Source: Phymatolithon calcareum | Taxonomy: Eukaryota; Rhodophyta; Florideophyceae; Hapalidiales | Assembly: GCA_977006965.1 (NCBI GenBank) | Contig: OZ345360.1 | Span: 186,001 to 250,000 of the forward strand | Direction of reading: 5' to 3' | Length of the DNA stretch: 64,000 bases | Shown: in pieces, positions 20,406 through 30,352 of the stretch | Layout: each line of letters opens with the position of its first letter | How positions within the stretch are numbered: position 1 is the stretch's first letter | Position numbers and translations under genes: made by a program | The notes under the pieces: generated by a model | Seen by the model: the letters and a program-made list of their open reading frames with translations, nothing else | What the model was told of the DNA's origin: nothing | Database searches by the model: none

Positions 20406-21593
20406 ATGGCTTCGTGCGCAAAATGTGGAATTCCCATTGCGGCTTTCGCACCAGCGCACATTACAGGGCTGCAAAAGCCGAAGAGCACAATTCTCTCTCC
20501 ATTCATTCGAAATGTGTCCACACGGAGACTGCGCAAAGTCTCTCTGGTGCATCGCCCAGCGGTGTCAATGAGAGCGACATCCGACGATGTAATTGGTAAA
20601 CCGATCGAACAGACATCGTCTGAAAAAGCATCTATCCCCTCGGCAATGCCGTCTGTTCCGCAGACAGTTGAAGAGACGAAAGCGGCCGCTATCAGGGCTC
20701 GATTCAAAGTTCAGCGACGAATTGGGACTGGCGTGATAATGGGCATTGTGGTAATAGCCTTTGTCTTTTCTGGGAAGTGGACTTTTTTAGGAGGTATGTT
20801 GCTGGTAAGTCTTCTCGGACTAGCAGAATACTACCGCATGGTGGCTGCAAAAGGCCATCTACCTGCGTATAAAATGGGACTTTGCGTAACAGCTGTAACG
20901 ATGATCACCAGCGCAGTTGCACCTGCGTTTGCAGACGTTGCCTTCCCACTAGGTGGTACGATGATCTGCATCTACCTTTTATTCCGTCGCCGTCGCATCG
21001 CGACAATCGCGGACATCAGCACGACATTTATGGGTCTCTTCTACGCGGGGTATCTCCCCAGTTTTTGGGTGCGCTTGCACGAGTATACAGGTGGTGAAGT
21101 GCCAATGTTATTTTCGCGCATGATCCACACGGCATGGCCATCCTTTGTATTCCAGCCTGTGATTACCGTTGGTTCCCTGCTCGTTTTCTGGACGTGGTTG
21201 GCGGGTGCGAGTGCGGACATTGGCGCATTTTTCATAGGCCGCACGTACGGACGGACGCGCTTTAGTAATATCAGTCCGAAGAAGACCGTTGAAGGCGCGG
21301 TGGCAGGGTTCTTATGCTCAGCGAGCGTATCTATGTTGGGCGCTTTTCTGCTCAAATGGCCGCTATGGTGGGCAACGGGGGCGATATATGGCGTAATGGT
21401 GGGCGTTGTGGGACTTTTTGGAGACCTTTTTGAAAGCTGTTTTAAGCGAGATGTGGGATGGAAGGACAGTGGGTCGCTATTTCCAGGACATGGCGGTATT
21501 TTGGACCGAGCGGACAGCTATGTGCTCATTGCGCCGCTAGTATACTTTTTTGCGACTCTTGTCTTGCCGATTATCGCAGCATGGGTCGGCTGA
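20406..21593 (+). CDS. cdsA: Phosphatidate cytidylyltransferase (CDP-diacylglycerol synthase), plastid type
   Basis: This enzyme makes CDP-diacylglycerol from phosphatidate and CTP, the precursor of phosphatidylglycerol. The 395-residue frame starts at ATG 20,406. The first 60 or so residues are a basic, hydroxylated transit peptide with an aromatic motif (AAFAPA). About residues 105-395 contain at least six hydrophobic segments. The family signature SCFKRDVGWKDSGSLFPGHG, followed by GILDRAD, lies at about 343-370, with the KD and HGG-xDRxD metal-binding residues present. Length and order match bacterial CdsA and plant plastid CDS4/5. It is intronless. Location in the plastid envelope or thylakoid is inferred from the presequence. 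Confidence 0.93.
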   Translation: MASCAKCGIPIAAFAPAHITGLQKPKSTILSPFIRNVSTRRLRKVSLVHRPAVSMRATSDDVIGKPIEQTSSEKASIPSAMPSVPQTVEETKAAAIRARFKVQRRIGTGVIMGIVVIAFVFSGKWTFLGGMLLVSLLGLAEYYRMVAAKGHLPAYKMGLCVTAVTMITSAVAPAFADVAFPLGGTMICIYLLFRRRRIATIADISTTFMGLFYAGYLPSFWVRLHEYTGGEVPMLFSRMIHTAWPSFVFQPVITVGSLLVFWTWLAGASADIGAFFIGRTYGRTRFSNISPKKTVEGAVAGFLCSASVSMLGAFLLKWPLWWATGAIYGVMVGVVGLFGDLFESCFKRDVGWKDSGSLFPGHGGILDRADSYVLIAPLVYFFATLVLPIIAAWVG

Positions 21594-22280
21594 CGTTCTT
21601 GTCGAGCGGCTGTGTTTTTTGCATATGACTTCGAGGTCTGTCAAGTAATTTTAGGAGTAACTAAACGGACTGGACCGCGATATAGGAATCTTCATTTGCC
21701 CAAGAGAAGAATTATGTCTTTGTCGCACTCCAGTAGCGATGATGGTGTCCAGAAAAACAGAATAGCTCTTCTCGAAGACCAATCCATGCATTTCGTTTAG
21801 CAGTCTGCGCATTAGAGGGTCTAATTCCCAACGCGAATTGTGCACGCAGCATTGGTCGGACGCACCGCATAGGAGTATTCATACTTTGAGGCACATACTC
21901 TCTTTGCCCAAGCTTAACTATGAGGACTCGTGGCGTAAAAGAATGCGTAATGCAAGCTGTTTCCTCCAATGGTCTGTCCTGTGGACATGAACAGAGTAGA
22001 CCGCGTGAGGTGCGGAAGGGTGGATCATATCATAAAATTCAGGAAATATTGACGGCGATTACATATCTGACTTCAGATCTGGAAGTACTGTACGTCACAG
22101 GACGGGCCTCTTGTTGTGGTTGCCGATTCTTGCGCAACGGGAAGGCCCTGGCCACCTGAGTTTGCTTTCAAGCTGCTAAGCGAACGCGTTGGAATTTATC
22201 GCTACTACCCATTTGCGGAGGTGCAATCGCGCCATCTGGTCAATTTTGCGAGTTGAAGGCAAGCGTGCACATAGGGCGAA
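21594..22280. other. Intergenic, no gene seen
   Basis: This lies between the CdsA gene and the beta-barrel candidate. Only short unconvincing frames are present. The promoter and 5' leader of the downstream three-exon gene should lie at its right end. Confidence 0.5.
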
Positions 22281-23246
22281 ATGTGGTTCCTTCGCAATAG
22301 GAATTCCAAGGCAGGGAATTCTCTGCAAGTAGCCAACCGAAGTTTTCCAAAAGAGTTCACAGTACGTATATAACGAGTCCGGATTGAACTTGTACGCACG
22401 TGTATTGCTTCTGCAACCCATTGTCTAACTTACCAACCTATTTCGCTCATATGTCATAGGTAGCTGCAAAGCCGGACACCGACCATTCAACAGGCATCGG
22501 GCTTGTAGCAATCACTGGGCGATACGATTCCAAACAAGACTCCTTCCGTGTTGAATCTTCCTATGCTCTCGGTGGTTCCACGACTGCGCACGGCAAATAC
22601 GGCGTTACCGATGAGAAAGTTTTATCTCTCGGTCTCGAACAGCGTTTTAAGGCCTTCGGGCGTTCCAACACTGTCGATGTAGAGTATCGGCCGCACAGCG
22701 ATACCGCGGCAATGAAGGTGTCCATGAAGCAAAGCGGTGCAAAAGTGTCCGGCATCTTCCAGTTTGACAATATCAAGACCAATAGGCTGGCTGTGCATTC
22801 CCAACGATATGAATTGGACGCCCGACTAAACGCGATGGAATCTATCAAGATGGCTTTCAATGCGAAGAATAACTCTGCGAAAATTAAGTTTCTTCGCAAA
22901 CTTGATTCCGGAAAGAATAGGCTGGACGTGGAGTACAATTACAGCAGCCCGGGTCGACGATTCGTGACATTCTGCTGGAATCACTTTTATTCAAAACGGC
23001 ACACCTTTGCCTTGACCACCAACTATGGGGCGAGAAAGTATAACCTTGAATGGGATTGCAAGACGGGCAATGGACCGTGGACTATTTCTACAGACTTCTC
23101 GTTCAACAAGAGGTACGTTTTGGTTTCTCGTCCTCGTTCATCTCTTCTTTTCGCATGTCACTGACATGTAATGCTTTCTAATTTGACTATGGAAACACAG
23201 TCCTCACATTGGAGAGTGGCACATCAAGCGAAGATTCGAGTTTTAG
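22281..23246 (+). CDS. Beta-barrel membrane protein candidate, three exons (OEP24/porin-like)
   Basis: The proposed structure is join(22281..22361, 22460..23112, 23201..23246), giving about 259 residues. The introns, 98 and 88 bp, have donors GTACGT and GTACGT and acceptors ending ATAG and ACAG. Phases agree and the middle exon is preceded in frame by a stop, so splicing is required. The protein is made of alternating polar/hydrophobic strands with Gly/Asn turns (LDVEYNYSSPGRRFVTFCW, HTFALTTNYGARKYNLEWDC) and ends in FEF, an aromatic C-terminus as in organelle outer-membrane barrels. The pattern recalls the plastid outer envelope channel OEP24. VDAC-type porins or other barrels are alternatives. 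The first exon is the least certain part. Confidence 0.55.
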
Positions 23247-23573
23247 GATGGGCGTCATTAATTTCTCGTAAGACCTCTGTGGTCTCCATTTCATTGATGC
23301 GGCAGAAAAATCACGTAGCCCGGGAAGCACATCTGTTTTGAGCTGAAACAGAGCTAAACATAGTCTAGTGAGTAGTCTCCTTCGCTGACTGCTACGAGGC
23401 CATTTTAGTAATCACAAGAGTGACTTCAGGGACGCAGTGTCGATACGTGAGCTAATTTAAAGGCCAGTTCCAATTCTTGCCTCATAACACCCGCAACAAG
23501 AGCCCCACATCACCTTCCCACCTAAAATTATACATCAATTCCATTCCATCTCGCCACATCCCCTAAGACAATC
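23247..23573. other. Intergenic, convergent 3' ends
   Basis: This 327-bp spacer separates the ends of the beta-barrel candidate and the convergently transcribed uL29m gene. No further feature was recognised. Confidence 0.5.
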
Positions 23574-24110
23574 TTACCCAGAGCTTTGATGCGCGTCCGG
23601 CCGTTCCCCTCTCTCATAGTGCGCATCCTTCTCACGACCGATGCTCTTCGCCTCCTTAATAGCAAGACGTGCCCTATAAGCCCGCGATCGCTCTCCAACC
23701 ACGCCCTGAATGCGTGCCATGGATCGCTTCACCTTATACAAATTAGACTCGCCATTCACCCAATGCCGCTTATTAGATCGACACCATTCTTTTTCCGTCA
23801 GCAGGATATTTCGCTCCTTTACCAGCACAAACCACAGTTTTTGCAGATCTTCGAATGATTTGAGTCGCAACTCTGACGTCCTCCATGCTCGACCGGTGCG
23901 CAGCGCCCCGGCACCTCCATGAGCGTCGATAAACTGTGCAACACCGGCCGCGTTCGCCGCCTTCTCTTCATCGCTCGCCACCGGCGACGGGCCGCGCTTG
24001 CGGTCTCGTCGCTCAATCGAAGTCGCGTGCATCGACATGCCTCTGCGCGGTGTGTTTATGCGCGTAAGCGCGCAGGCGCGGCGTGCGCATTGCGCAAGCG
24101 GAGATTGCAT
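23574..24110 (-). CDS. Mitochondrial large-subunit ribosomal protein uL29m (mL47/MRP-L47)
   Basis: The 178-residue frame begins at ATG 24,110. The first 40 residues are Arg/Ala/Thr-rich ([16 protein letters not shown]) and suit a mitochondrial presequence. The core at about residues 70-145 matches the MRP-L47 family, which is built on ribosomal protein L29. It has [20 protein letters not shown], then [18 protein letters not shown] and [16 protein letters not shown]. The protein binds the polypeptide exit-tunnel rim of the mitoribosome. It is intronless. Its start is about 310 bp from the next gene's stop. Confidence 0.9.
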   Translation of the reverse strand: MQSPLAQCARRACALTRINTPRRGMSMHATSIERRDRKRGPSPVASDEEKAANAAGVAQFIDAHGGAGALRTGRAWRTSELRLKSFEDLQKLWFVLVKERNILLTEKEWCRSNKRHWVNGESNLYKVKRSMARIQGVVGERSRAYRARLAIKEAKSIGREKDAHYERGERPDAHQSSG

Positions 24111-24419
24111 TTCCTTGACGACGTCGAGACATCAAGATCGTTACGGCCAAAACGCCTACAATTTAGCCAGTTGTCGTCTCTATTTTTATTGGTTAACAGG
24201 AAATAGCCAATGAGAGTTGATAATTGTATGACCTTGATTAGCAGGCATACGTCATGGCAAGCCAAAAACTGCCGAGAGGCAAAGGAGATTGATCGCCTCC
24301 AGCCTGAAAACAGATCCATGTGATGGTTGGGGTGGAATGTGCACGTTTTCGTACTTGATGCAGCTTCCTTCTCCCCACTGAGACGCTTCGCATTTTTTCC
24401 TACAGCCCTAGTCCGCAGC
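24111..24419. other. Intergenic, promoter side of uL29m
   Basis: This 309-bp stretch lies upstream of the uL29m gene and downstream of the RHD3-like gene. It contains the ATTGG (inverse CCAAT) box at about 24,188 and another CCAAT at 24,207, which may serve the uL29m promoter. Nothing else is seen. Confidence 0.35.
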
Positions 24420-26000
24420 CTATTTCTCCGAATTTACAAAAATGTCATCGTATATATCCATCGCCCCATGTGGGATGGGCTGCACTCTGATCTTATGTTT
24501 TGTTGGGTATGGTCTGGACCGCATGAGATCAGCCTTCTTAATTTTGTCGGGGTCAAACTTCTGTTGCATTTCTTCTGCATGCGGATGAACGCTTCTGGAG
24601 TCCTGACCAAACGGAGACGGTAGAAGAGTATGGAAGGCAAACGCAACAGGCGCTCGAATTGGGGGTACATAGTTACCCTGCAACCTTGCAAGTTGCAGTC
24701 TTTCGGTGGCATCCTCGCGCATATGATTGACCAGTTCATATCGCTCATTCTCAAACCTCCAGTTGCTCAAAGGGCATCTCAAACTTTCAGCCTTTTCAAT
24801 AAAGTACAGCTCTGCTTGTCTCACAGCACCCTTGATGCTCTTATCGACTTTGTCTGTGATACGAATTCGACCCAAGTTACCACGGAAAATCTGGTATGCA
24901 ACTTCACGAAGCTTGAGAATTTGAATCGCGTATAGCACATAAGCATCAGCCAGAAGAATATTCTTCAGCTCATCCTTTTTTCTCGCAAACGCATTGGTAC
25001 TCGCAAACGCTGCACAATCGCTCTCATAAACTTCGAGAGTTCTTGATATAAGCTTACTGCTTTCAGCACCAAAGTCGCGGATAATCCTTCCCGAATCCAC
25101 AGTTGCTTTCCACTGCATTGTGGTACCCCTAAACCGCTCGACGGCACTCTGAAGAACAGAAGCGCAAGTAAACGTTCCGGCAAGTTCTCGATCAGCTGGC
25201 AAATTACGACCCAATTCCCCGTTCATCGACTCTGTCGTTTTTTCCGCACATGACACAATGGAAGCAGCAGTATTTCCTGCATCGGCAAATTCTCTAACTG
25301 CGTCCTCGCTCAGCAATACAGCCAGTTCCTTCACCCGTTCTTCAAACTTCGCGGGGTGTACTTTGTCATTGGGAAACAGACAAAACCGAACATCGAACAA
25401 GTCATGAAATGCCTTTCTTGCATACGTTTCGGGTTTTAAAATACGTCCATAACCCGTTTCAAATTGCTGCATCACACATTCCCGTAGCTCCTCCTCGGTG
25501 ACCTCCTCCACTTCAAAATCCCTCACCGCCACAATGATCATTCGTTTCACTGGGATGCGACTCGCAACGCCCGAAACACGATGATGCAAATTCTTCTCTA
25601 ATGCCGTGAAGAAGGCATCAATTCCCGACGAGGCCGAGCGCGCAAGATCCGGCAGTCGAATCGCCAGCAACACGACCCCAGCAATCGACATGCCGACATG
25701 CAGTGCGCCATCTACCGCGTCCGCAACATTACGGTTGCGCGAATCGAGTCCGTGCACATTGACAACAAGTACGCCCACATCGGCCGGGGCGGCGGCCGCA
25801 ACGAGAGGTGCCGTCGGCGTCGATACAACATCGCCTTTCGTTGATGCGCGAGTTTCAGGAGTAGGCAAGGTGGTACCGAGGGCGGAGTTTAGTAAACTTG
25901 GGACGCGAGCGCCTCTAGCGCCGAGACTGAGAATTACTGCGCAACCGTCGCCCGCCGCCTCCGCCGCGGAAGGGAGGGTGGCGGTCATTTCCGCAGTCAT
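24420..26000 (-). CDS. RHD3/Sey1-like protein with a degenerate GTP-binding site
   Basis: The 526-residue frame begins at ATG 26,000. It aligns by motif order with RHD3/Sey1, the atlastin-type GTPases that fuse ER membranes. Residues 27-37 align with the P-loop but read ARGARVPSLLN in place of the family's SSGKSTLLN. HGLDSR (83-88) stands for the switch-II DxEGTDGRE motif. VAVRDFE (RD at 160-161) matches the G4 RD motif, and FHDLFDVRFCLFPNDK matches the FFDxxFxxLPHK stretch. A helical region follows. The protein lacks the middle-domain length and C-terminal membrane hairpin of a typical 750-850-residue Sey1. The sequence therefore shows a short, soluble, probably non-GTP-binding relative. Function is unknown, and assignment rests on distant similarity. 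Confidence 0.6.
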   Translation of the reverse strand: MTAEMTATLPSAAEAAGDGCAVILSLGARGARVPSLLNSALGTTLPTPETRASTKGDVVSTPTAPLVAAAAPADVGVLVVNVHGLDSRNRNVADAVDGALHVGMSIAGVVLLAIRLPDLARSASSGIDAFFTALEKNLHHRVSGVASRIPVKRMIIVAVRDFEVEEVTEEELRECVMQQFETGYGRILKPETYARKAFHDLFDVRFCLFPNDKVHPAKFEERVKELAVLLSEDAVREFADAGNTAASIVSCAEKTTESMNGELGRNLPADRELAGTFTCASVLQSAVERFRGTTMQWKATVDSGRIIRDFGAESSKLISRTLEVYESDCAAFASTNAFARKKDELKNILLADAYVLYAIQILKLREVAYQIFRGNLGRIRITDKVDKSIKGAVRQAELYFIEKAESLRCPLSNWRFENERYELVNHMREDATERLQLARLQGNYVPPIRAPVAFAFHTLLPSPFGQDSRSVHPHAEEMQQKFDPDKIKKADLMRSRPYPTKHKIRVQPIPHGAMDIYDDIFVNSEK

Positions 26001-26586
26001 GGCGCGGTACGATGGGCCGGTGGATCTGGGGGGAGGTTAAGAGCGACACCGGCCGGAACACGTATTGGGGATTTGGTTTCGTTTGGCAATTATTTCTGGT
26101 TGAGCTCCGACTTTCACAGCAATCTCGTACTGCATGCTGCAGTTTTGATTGCCATGACGGGGAATTTTCATACTCTTTCTAAAAGATTGGCTTACAGTGA
26201 AACTACTTGGATCACTTTTAGGTGCGAATGCAAATTTGATGCGCGCACAAGTCGTACATACGGTACAGTTTTTGTACGAGCACAATATCATGCATGATAT
26301 TGTGCTCGTACAAAAACCGCGCCTCAAAATTGTGTGGCATTCTTGAAGAGAAGAGATGTTAATCCTTTCATCGCGGCGTTCAAGGTCAGGGACGATCACG
26401 TCGATCGACATGCCCTTTTTCCGAAAAACGAATTTTGAATGTGTGAAATCAGATAAACTGATTTATTGCAATTTCGCTTTCCAGAGGACGTAAATCAGCT
26501 GCAGTAGAAAAAACTCTTTTAGTTTAATCCGCGTAACCCTGCGGTCTACTAACATAGCACGCGCAAGATATTCCGCAGCTCCATTA
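26001..26586. other. Intergenic with a perfect 50-bp palindrome
   Basis: Apart from the palindrome at 26,268-26,317, only short frames are present. It separates the 5' end of the RHD3-like gene from the 3' end of the small plastid-protein gene. Confidence 0.5.
26268..26317. repeat. Perfect 50-bp palindrome
   Basis: The two 25-base arms are exact reverse complements with no loop, centred on ATGCAT and containing TGTACGAGCACAATATC. It would form a cruciform or, as RNA, a perfect stem. No coding role is seen. Confidence 0.9.
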
Positions 26587-27073
26587 TTAGCCATCACACG
26601 ACCTCTGCAAGTTGCAAACAAAGCCGTATTGTTAGTAACGACGCAGCGACGTCCAAATAATGTACAAGAAAAAAGTTGAAACATACCTTGTAGAAATCCG
26701 GGAAGGGGCCATAATTCTTGATATCACCCTGTGTCAACAAACTCTTAGTGCCCGAGAGCTCCATGCCCCTACCGTCCCCAGACGGCCAGGAAATCGCAGA
26801 CGGCGAAACCGGTTTCTTCGGGACGAAGACATCGGGGTCGGAGTAATCAAGCAGAGTCGGGGCGTCAGCATCCACTTCGGCGAACGCCTGAATGCGCTCC
26901 ATTGACAACTTGAATCCCGCGTTCCCATCAAAAGATATAACAGGAGCCTTGTTCTTCCTGTAAGCCGGAAAGTTCTTCTCGACTTCCGGCAACGAGCACG
27001 TTGGAGTCACAGCGTGCCCAGTGCGCGCGCGAGTAGCTCGCGGCAGCGCCGCGCCAGTAAACGCTGGCAGCAT
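26587..27073 (-). CDS. Small plastid-targeted protein of unknown function, one intron
   Basis: The proposed structure is complement(join(26587..26604, 26687..27073)), about 134 residues. The start is ATG 27,073 (MLPAFTGAAL); the longer upstream frame begins at TTG. The first 25 residues are basic with a PAF motif near the N-terminus, typical of red algal plastid transit peptides. The mature part is about 105 residues, soluble, rich in Pro, Asp and Lys (VEKNFPAYRKNKAP, TLLDYSDPDVFVPKKPVSPS). The donor AAG/GTATGT and acceptor TTGCAG/AGG fit an 82-bp intron, after which only five residues follow. An alternative acceptor would change this tail. I do not recognise the family. Confidence 0.5.
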
Positions 27074-27633
27074 GGTGAGCTTCCTATTCAATGGTCCCGT
27101 CCGACAATATGGTGCGACCCGCAGACAGGTAGGATTGGACTGCGGCCACCACAAGAAGATTTCAGCCCAAAAGAGACCTCCGAAGCTCCTGAGATTGAGC
27201 TTGTGGTCTTGTTATTTTGATTGGCCGTTGCTGATGTAGGTGTAAATGGGGACAGAAATTGATTTTTAGGCATCGCCCAGGGTTTCAGGTAATTTTCAAA
27301 ACTGAAAGTAGCAATTAAATCAAAACGATCGGACCTTAACGATATTAACCAATCATTGAATACATAGCGAATAACCTGAAAAAGAACTGGAACGGACTCT
27401 TCGAATGCGCCAACTCGCTGCAATGCAGTGCCAGGGCACATGAAGACCTATTGTTTCAGAGATATGACGGTATACTTGCAGCTGAACTGTACTGTAATCC
27501 CACGAGATCGGTTCCTTCAAGAACTTAGCCCTCCCGGAGAAGAATACAGAGGTCGAACTGAACCAGTCTCGTTTCACTCGTCCCCAACTCCGCATCGCAC
27601 CTACCGAGTCCGCTGTGCCACTGCGAACACATC
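27074..27633. other. Intergenic between divergently transcribed small genes
   Basis: This 560-bp spacer lies between the minus-strand plastid-protein gene and the plus-strand small membrane protein, so it should hold both promoters. No clear TATA box or other site was identified. Confidence 0.4.
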
Positions 27634-27837
27634 ATGGGACTCAAGGTCGTAATTCCTATTGCCATTGCCGTCGTGGCAAGTATTTTTGCCATCGATTTCT
27701 GTCGCAAAAAGGACAAGAAGGAAGGCGAAGATGCCCCAGCTGCAGTAGCTGACGCAGCAGCCAATGTTGCGGCAGAAGCTTCTGCCGCCGTGGATTCGGC
27801 CGTCGCCTCAGCCAAGGAAACGTTGAAGAAGGCATAA
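27634..27837 (+). CDS. Small single-pass membrane protein (67 aa), unknown
   Basis: The frame begins at ATG 27,634. Residues 3-21 are strongly hydrophobic (LKVVIPIAIAVVASIFAI), followed at once by a basic patch (CRKKDKKEGED) and a 40-residue Ala-rich amphipathic helix ending in ETLKKA. The shape is an N-terminal membrane anchor with a helical tail on the positively charged side. Periodic Ala with Asp/Glu/Ser is not what chance frames give, so it is probably real. I do not recognise a family. The organelle is unknown. Confidence 0.55.
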   Translation: MGLKVVIPIAIAVVASIFAIDFCRKKDKKEGEDAPAAVADAAANVAAEASAAVDSAVASAKETLKKA

Positions 27838-28208
27838 GTCGACCCCTAATTCTTCGTTCGGACTGTGCATTTTGGGAATGACTCTTTTCGGAGCGGTATA
27901 TAAAATTCTGCTAATTTCATCTATCCGTTGCCCTGACTTCTTGTCGCAGACAAGAGGCATTCGCGCCATCTGCAAACGAATCCTGTGACTTCTCTCTTGC
28001 CCATGTCGACCCTGTACTGTTGGCCGCACCCTTCATTTGAATATTAAAAACGTCTCCTAATCAAACTTCGTTCCAAGTGAGCGCGACATGAAGTGTCAGT
28101 ATCACAAAGCCAGAGTCATTCTAACAATATGCGAAGGATGCAGCAGAATATTGAAGAGATGCAAAAATTGCAGACGATTTAGGATTCTCTGAGGCTTAAG
28201 AAGTACCA
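27838..28208. other. Intergenic, convergent 3' ends
   Basis: This 371-bp spacer separates the 3' ends of the small membrane protein gene and the PPR-like gene. No feature was recognised. Confidence 0.5.
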
Positions 28209-30074
28209 CTATCGCCAGTTGCCAGCCTTCCTTGGTTCGTTTTTCAAATGTGTTTCCAACCGACGACATAAGAGAGCAATTTCACGCGCGCTACTTCCAT
28301 CCCCGTCGACATCTCGAATACTATGCAACAACATATTCAACCGTCGCAGCAACAGCGCCACTCGGTAATTCCTTTGATTTTCCAACGCATACGCCGTCAC
28401 CAAACTAGGCATGTTGCGCTGCACAAGTTTCACCGCCCCAAGAGTGTCTCCCTGACCCAACATACTCCCAATGGCAAATGCCAGTGACCTGTGATCATGC
28501 CTGATGCCTTCATTTTCCATCAGTTTCAAAACTCGTTCAAGAAGCACGGTATCACAAGTTATCTCAATTCCCGTCAGCACCGCCGCAAAATGTGCTTGTC
28601 CTATGCTGAGCCATTTCTTCATCGCGCGGTCATTCAGTGCTGCTTCCAACGCACGCGTCGCATCTTCGCAGCACATACAGCGCGATTTCGACCATAGATA
28701 CCGCTGAAACGCTCTCGATCTTGCCTCCTTCGCCTGCTTGCTCGGCGGTACATTTCCATAACAAGCCATGTACTTCTGCCACATCTCGTCAAGAGAAGAG
28801 CTGAGTCGTGCATACCAATCCCGAATTTCTCCATCTCGCACATGATCTGGCACACCTTTCTCGAGGTAGCTCGCGTACGACCCGATCAAAATTGAAAACG
28901 CCCGCTCGTCCGCCGGTTCAGGGTGCGATTCCTTCTCGAGATAATCAAAAACTTTTCGTGCCTCTTTCACTTCCCCGATGCTCGCGAACGCGATGAGGCT
29001 TGCAACCCGAAATCGAGAAGACGGTTCTTTTGGCAAATGCGTCAATTCGATTATCCTTTCCGGCTCAACGAACCGCCGAGTCCCAGGCGCCGTTAGTGTT
29101 CGCAACAGAGACCCCACCGTTCTTTCATGCGGTACAATGCCGCTGTGAAGACACGAGCGAAAGAATGCGTCAGCCTCTTTCCATCGACGCATAGCACGAA
29201 GCGCCTCCAGCACAAAGAAAATGAGTGAATCGGACAGGACCACACCACGCTGCACTACTTCTCTCCCAACGGCAACAGCCTGGTCCGGCAAGTGTGCCGC
29301 GGTAAGTGCTCGAATCAGACAGCCCCAGGCGAGTTCATCTTGTCCCAAATTCATTGCGTCCAACCGTGCTTCCAAACTTTTCGCCCGGGTGTTGTCAAAG
29401 AATCCTAATACATCAAGCGCATCCTTTGGCCGATCATTCCCCAAGTACGACAACGCGATGGTGGCTTGTGCAGCGCGCTGGATCGTATCAGGTTTTTCGT
29501 ACACGCCGTAGAACGGCTGAAAATGCTCGAGCACATCTTCCGCTAAGTGGAAATTTCCAGATGTCGCACAGATATCGATAACCCGCAAATAAGCAGCTGC
29601 AGTCGGTGCCAAGTCTTCGTCGCGGATTAGCTCCAAAAGTTTCACAGCTCCGATTGCATCAGACTCTCTGTGGCATTTTTCAAGCTTGTCTGTAAGAGAT
29701 TCATCGAACTTGAGGTTTGCGGGTGCACCACTTTGCTGAACGCATACCTCGCCTACATGCCCACGAATTTTGTACACGGGCATCCCATCATGAACGATAG
29801 CGTCATACAACTCGATGTCGCCCTGTCTCTTCTTGGCAGCGGTGGACCCCGGCTTTGAATGTTCGTCTGCATTGGATCGGAATTGATCTGAAGGGAGAGA
29901 AAAGGATTCCTGCGTAGCATGCGTCGTAAAGGATTCTTTCCTAAGCGAGTTGCACGTCGGTGAATATGACACGTCTCGGAATCGCGCCTGTGCGCAGCAG
30001 TTCGGAAGCCATGGATAGCGAAACGAGGGAGTTGAAGATGCAGCGCGGTGCAGAAACCGCCTCGAGAAGAGCAT
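28209..30074 (-). CDS. Pentatricopeptide-repeat-like organellar protein
   Basis: The 621-residue frame begins at ATG 30,074. The first 50 residues (MLFSRRFLHRAASSTPSFRY...) form a typical Arg/Ser-rich mitochondrial or plastid presequence. From about residue 125 on, paired helices of about 35 residues recur, such as AVKLLELIRDEDLAPTAAAY, LRVIDICATSGNFHLAEDVL and WKEADAFFRSCLHSGIVPHE. The last two end in the Pro-containing boundary typical of PPR motifs. Such proteins bind organellar RNA and act in its processing, editing or translation. The repeats are divergent and some may be TPR-like. No catalytic domain (SMR, DYW) is seen at the C-terminus. It has no intron. Confidence 0.75.
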   Translation of the reverse strand: MLFSRRFLHRAASSTPSFRYPWLPNCCAQARFRDVSYSPTCNSLRKESFTTHATQESFSLPSDQFRSNADEHSKPGSTAAKKRQGDIELYDAIVHDGMPVYKIRGHVGEVCVQQSGAPANLKFDESLTDKLEKCHRESDAIGAVKLLELIRDEDLAPTAAAYLRVIDICATSGNFHLAEDVLEHFQPFYGVYEKPDTIQRAAQATIALSYLGNDRPKDALDVLGFFDNTRAKSLEARLDAMNLGQDELAWGCLIRALTAAHLPDQAVAVGREVVQRGVVLSDSLIFFVLEALRAMRRWKEADAFFRSCLHSGIVPHERTVGSLLRTLTAPGTRRFVEPERIIELTHLPKEPSSRFRVASLIAFASIGEVKEARKVFDYLEKESHPEPADERAFSILIGSYASYLEKGVPDHVRDGEIRDWYARLSSSLDEMWQKYMACYGNVPPSKQAKEARSRAFQRYLWSKSRCMCCEDATRALEAALNDRAMKKWLSIGQAHFAAVLTGIEITCDTVLLERVLKLMENEGIRHDHRSLAFAIGSMLGQGDTLGAVKLVQRNMPSLVTAYALENQRNYRVALLLRRLNMLLHSIRDVDGDGSSAREIALLCRRLETHLKNEPRKAGNWR

Positions 30075-30352
30075 GCTCTACTCGTTTTTGCTGCATTTCC
30101 TGACGAACACTGACGCTGACCTCCAGGGCGATAAGCGATCGCGGTGCGATGGCCCTCCTTCTATGTCATAATGATATGCTTCTGAGGCTTCCCCGCTATA
30201 TTATATTCATTTTCGAAGGTTGCCAGCGCCACGTGTTCTTCATATTTCAGCAACTGTTTCCAAAATTTCCCGAAAGTTAACATTAGAGTTGTGTTCGCTC
30301 AAGATCGACAGCAAAGTTTATCTGCGGTTGCCGACGGGCGAACCGGCCGCAA
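30075..30352. promoter_or_regulatory. Bidirectional promoter region between PPR-like and RBMX2 genes
   Basis: Only 278 bp separate two divergent start codons, so both promoters must lie here. An AT-rich stretch at about 30,197-30,212 (CTATATTATATTCA) is a possible TATA-like element. No other site was recognised. Confidence 0.4.
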
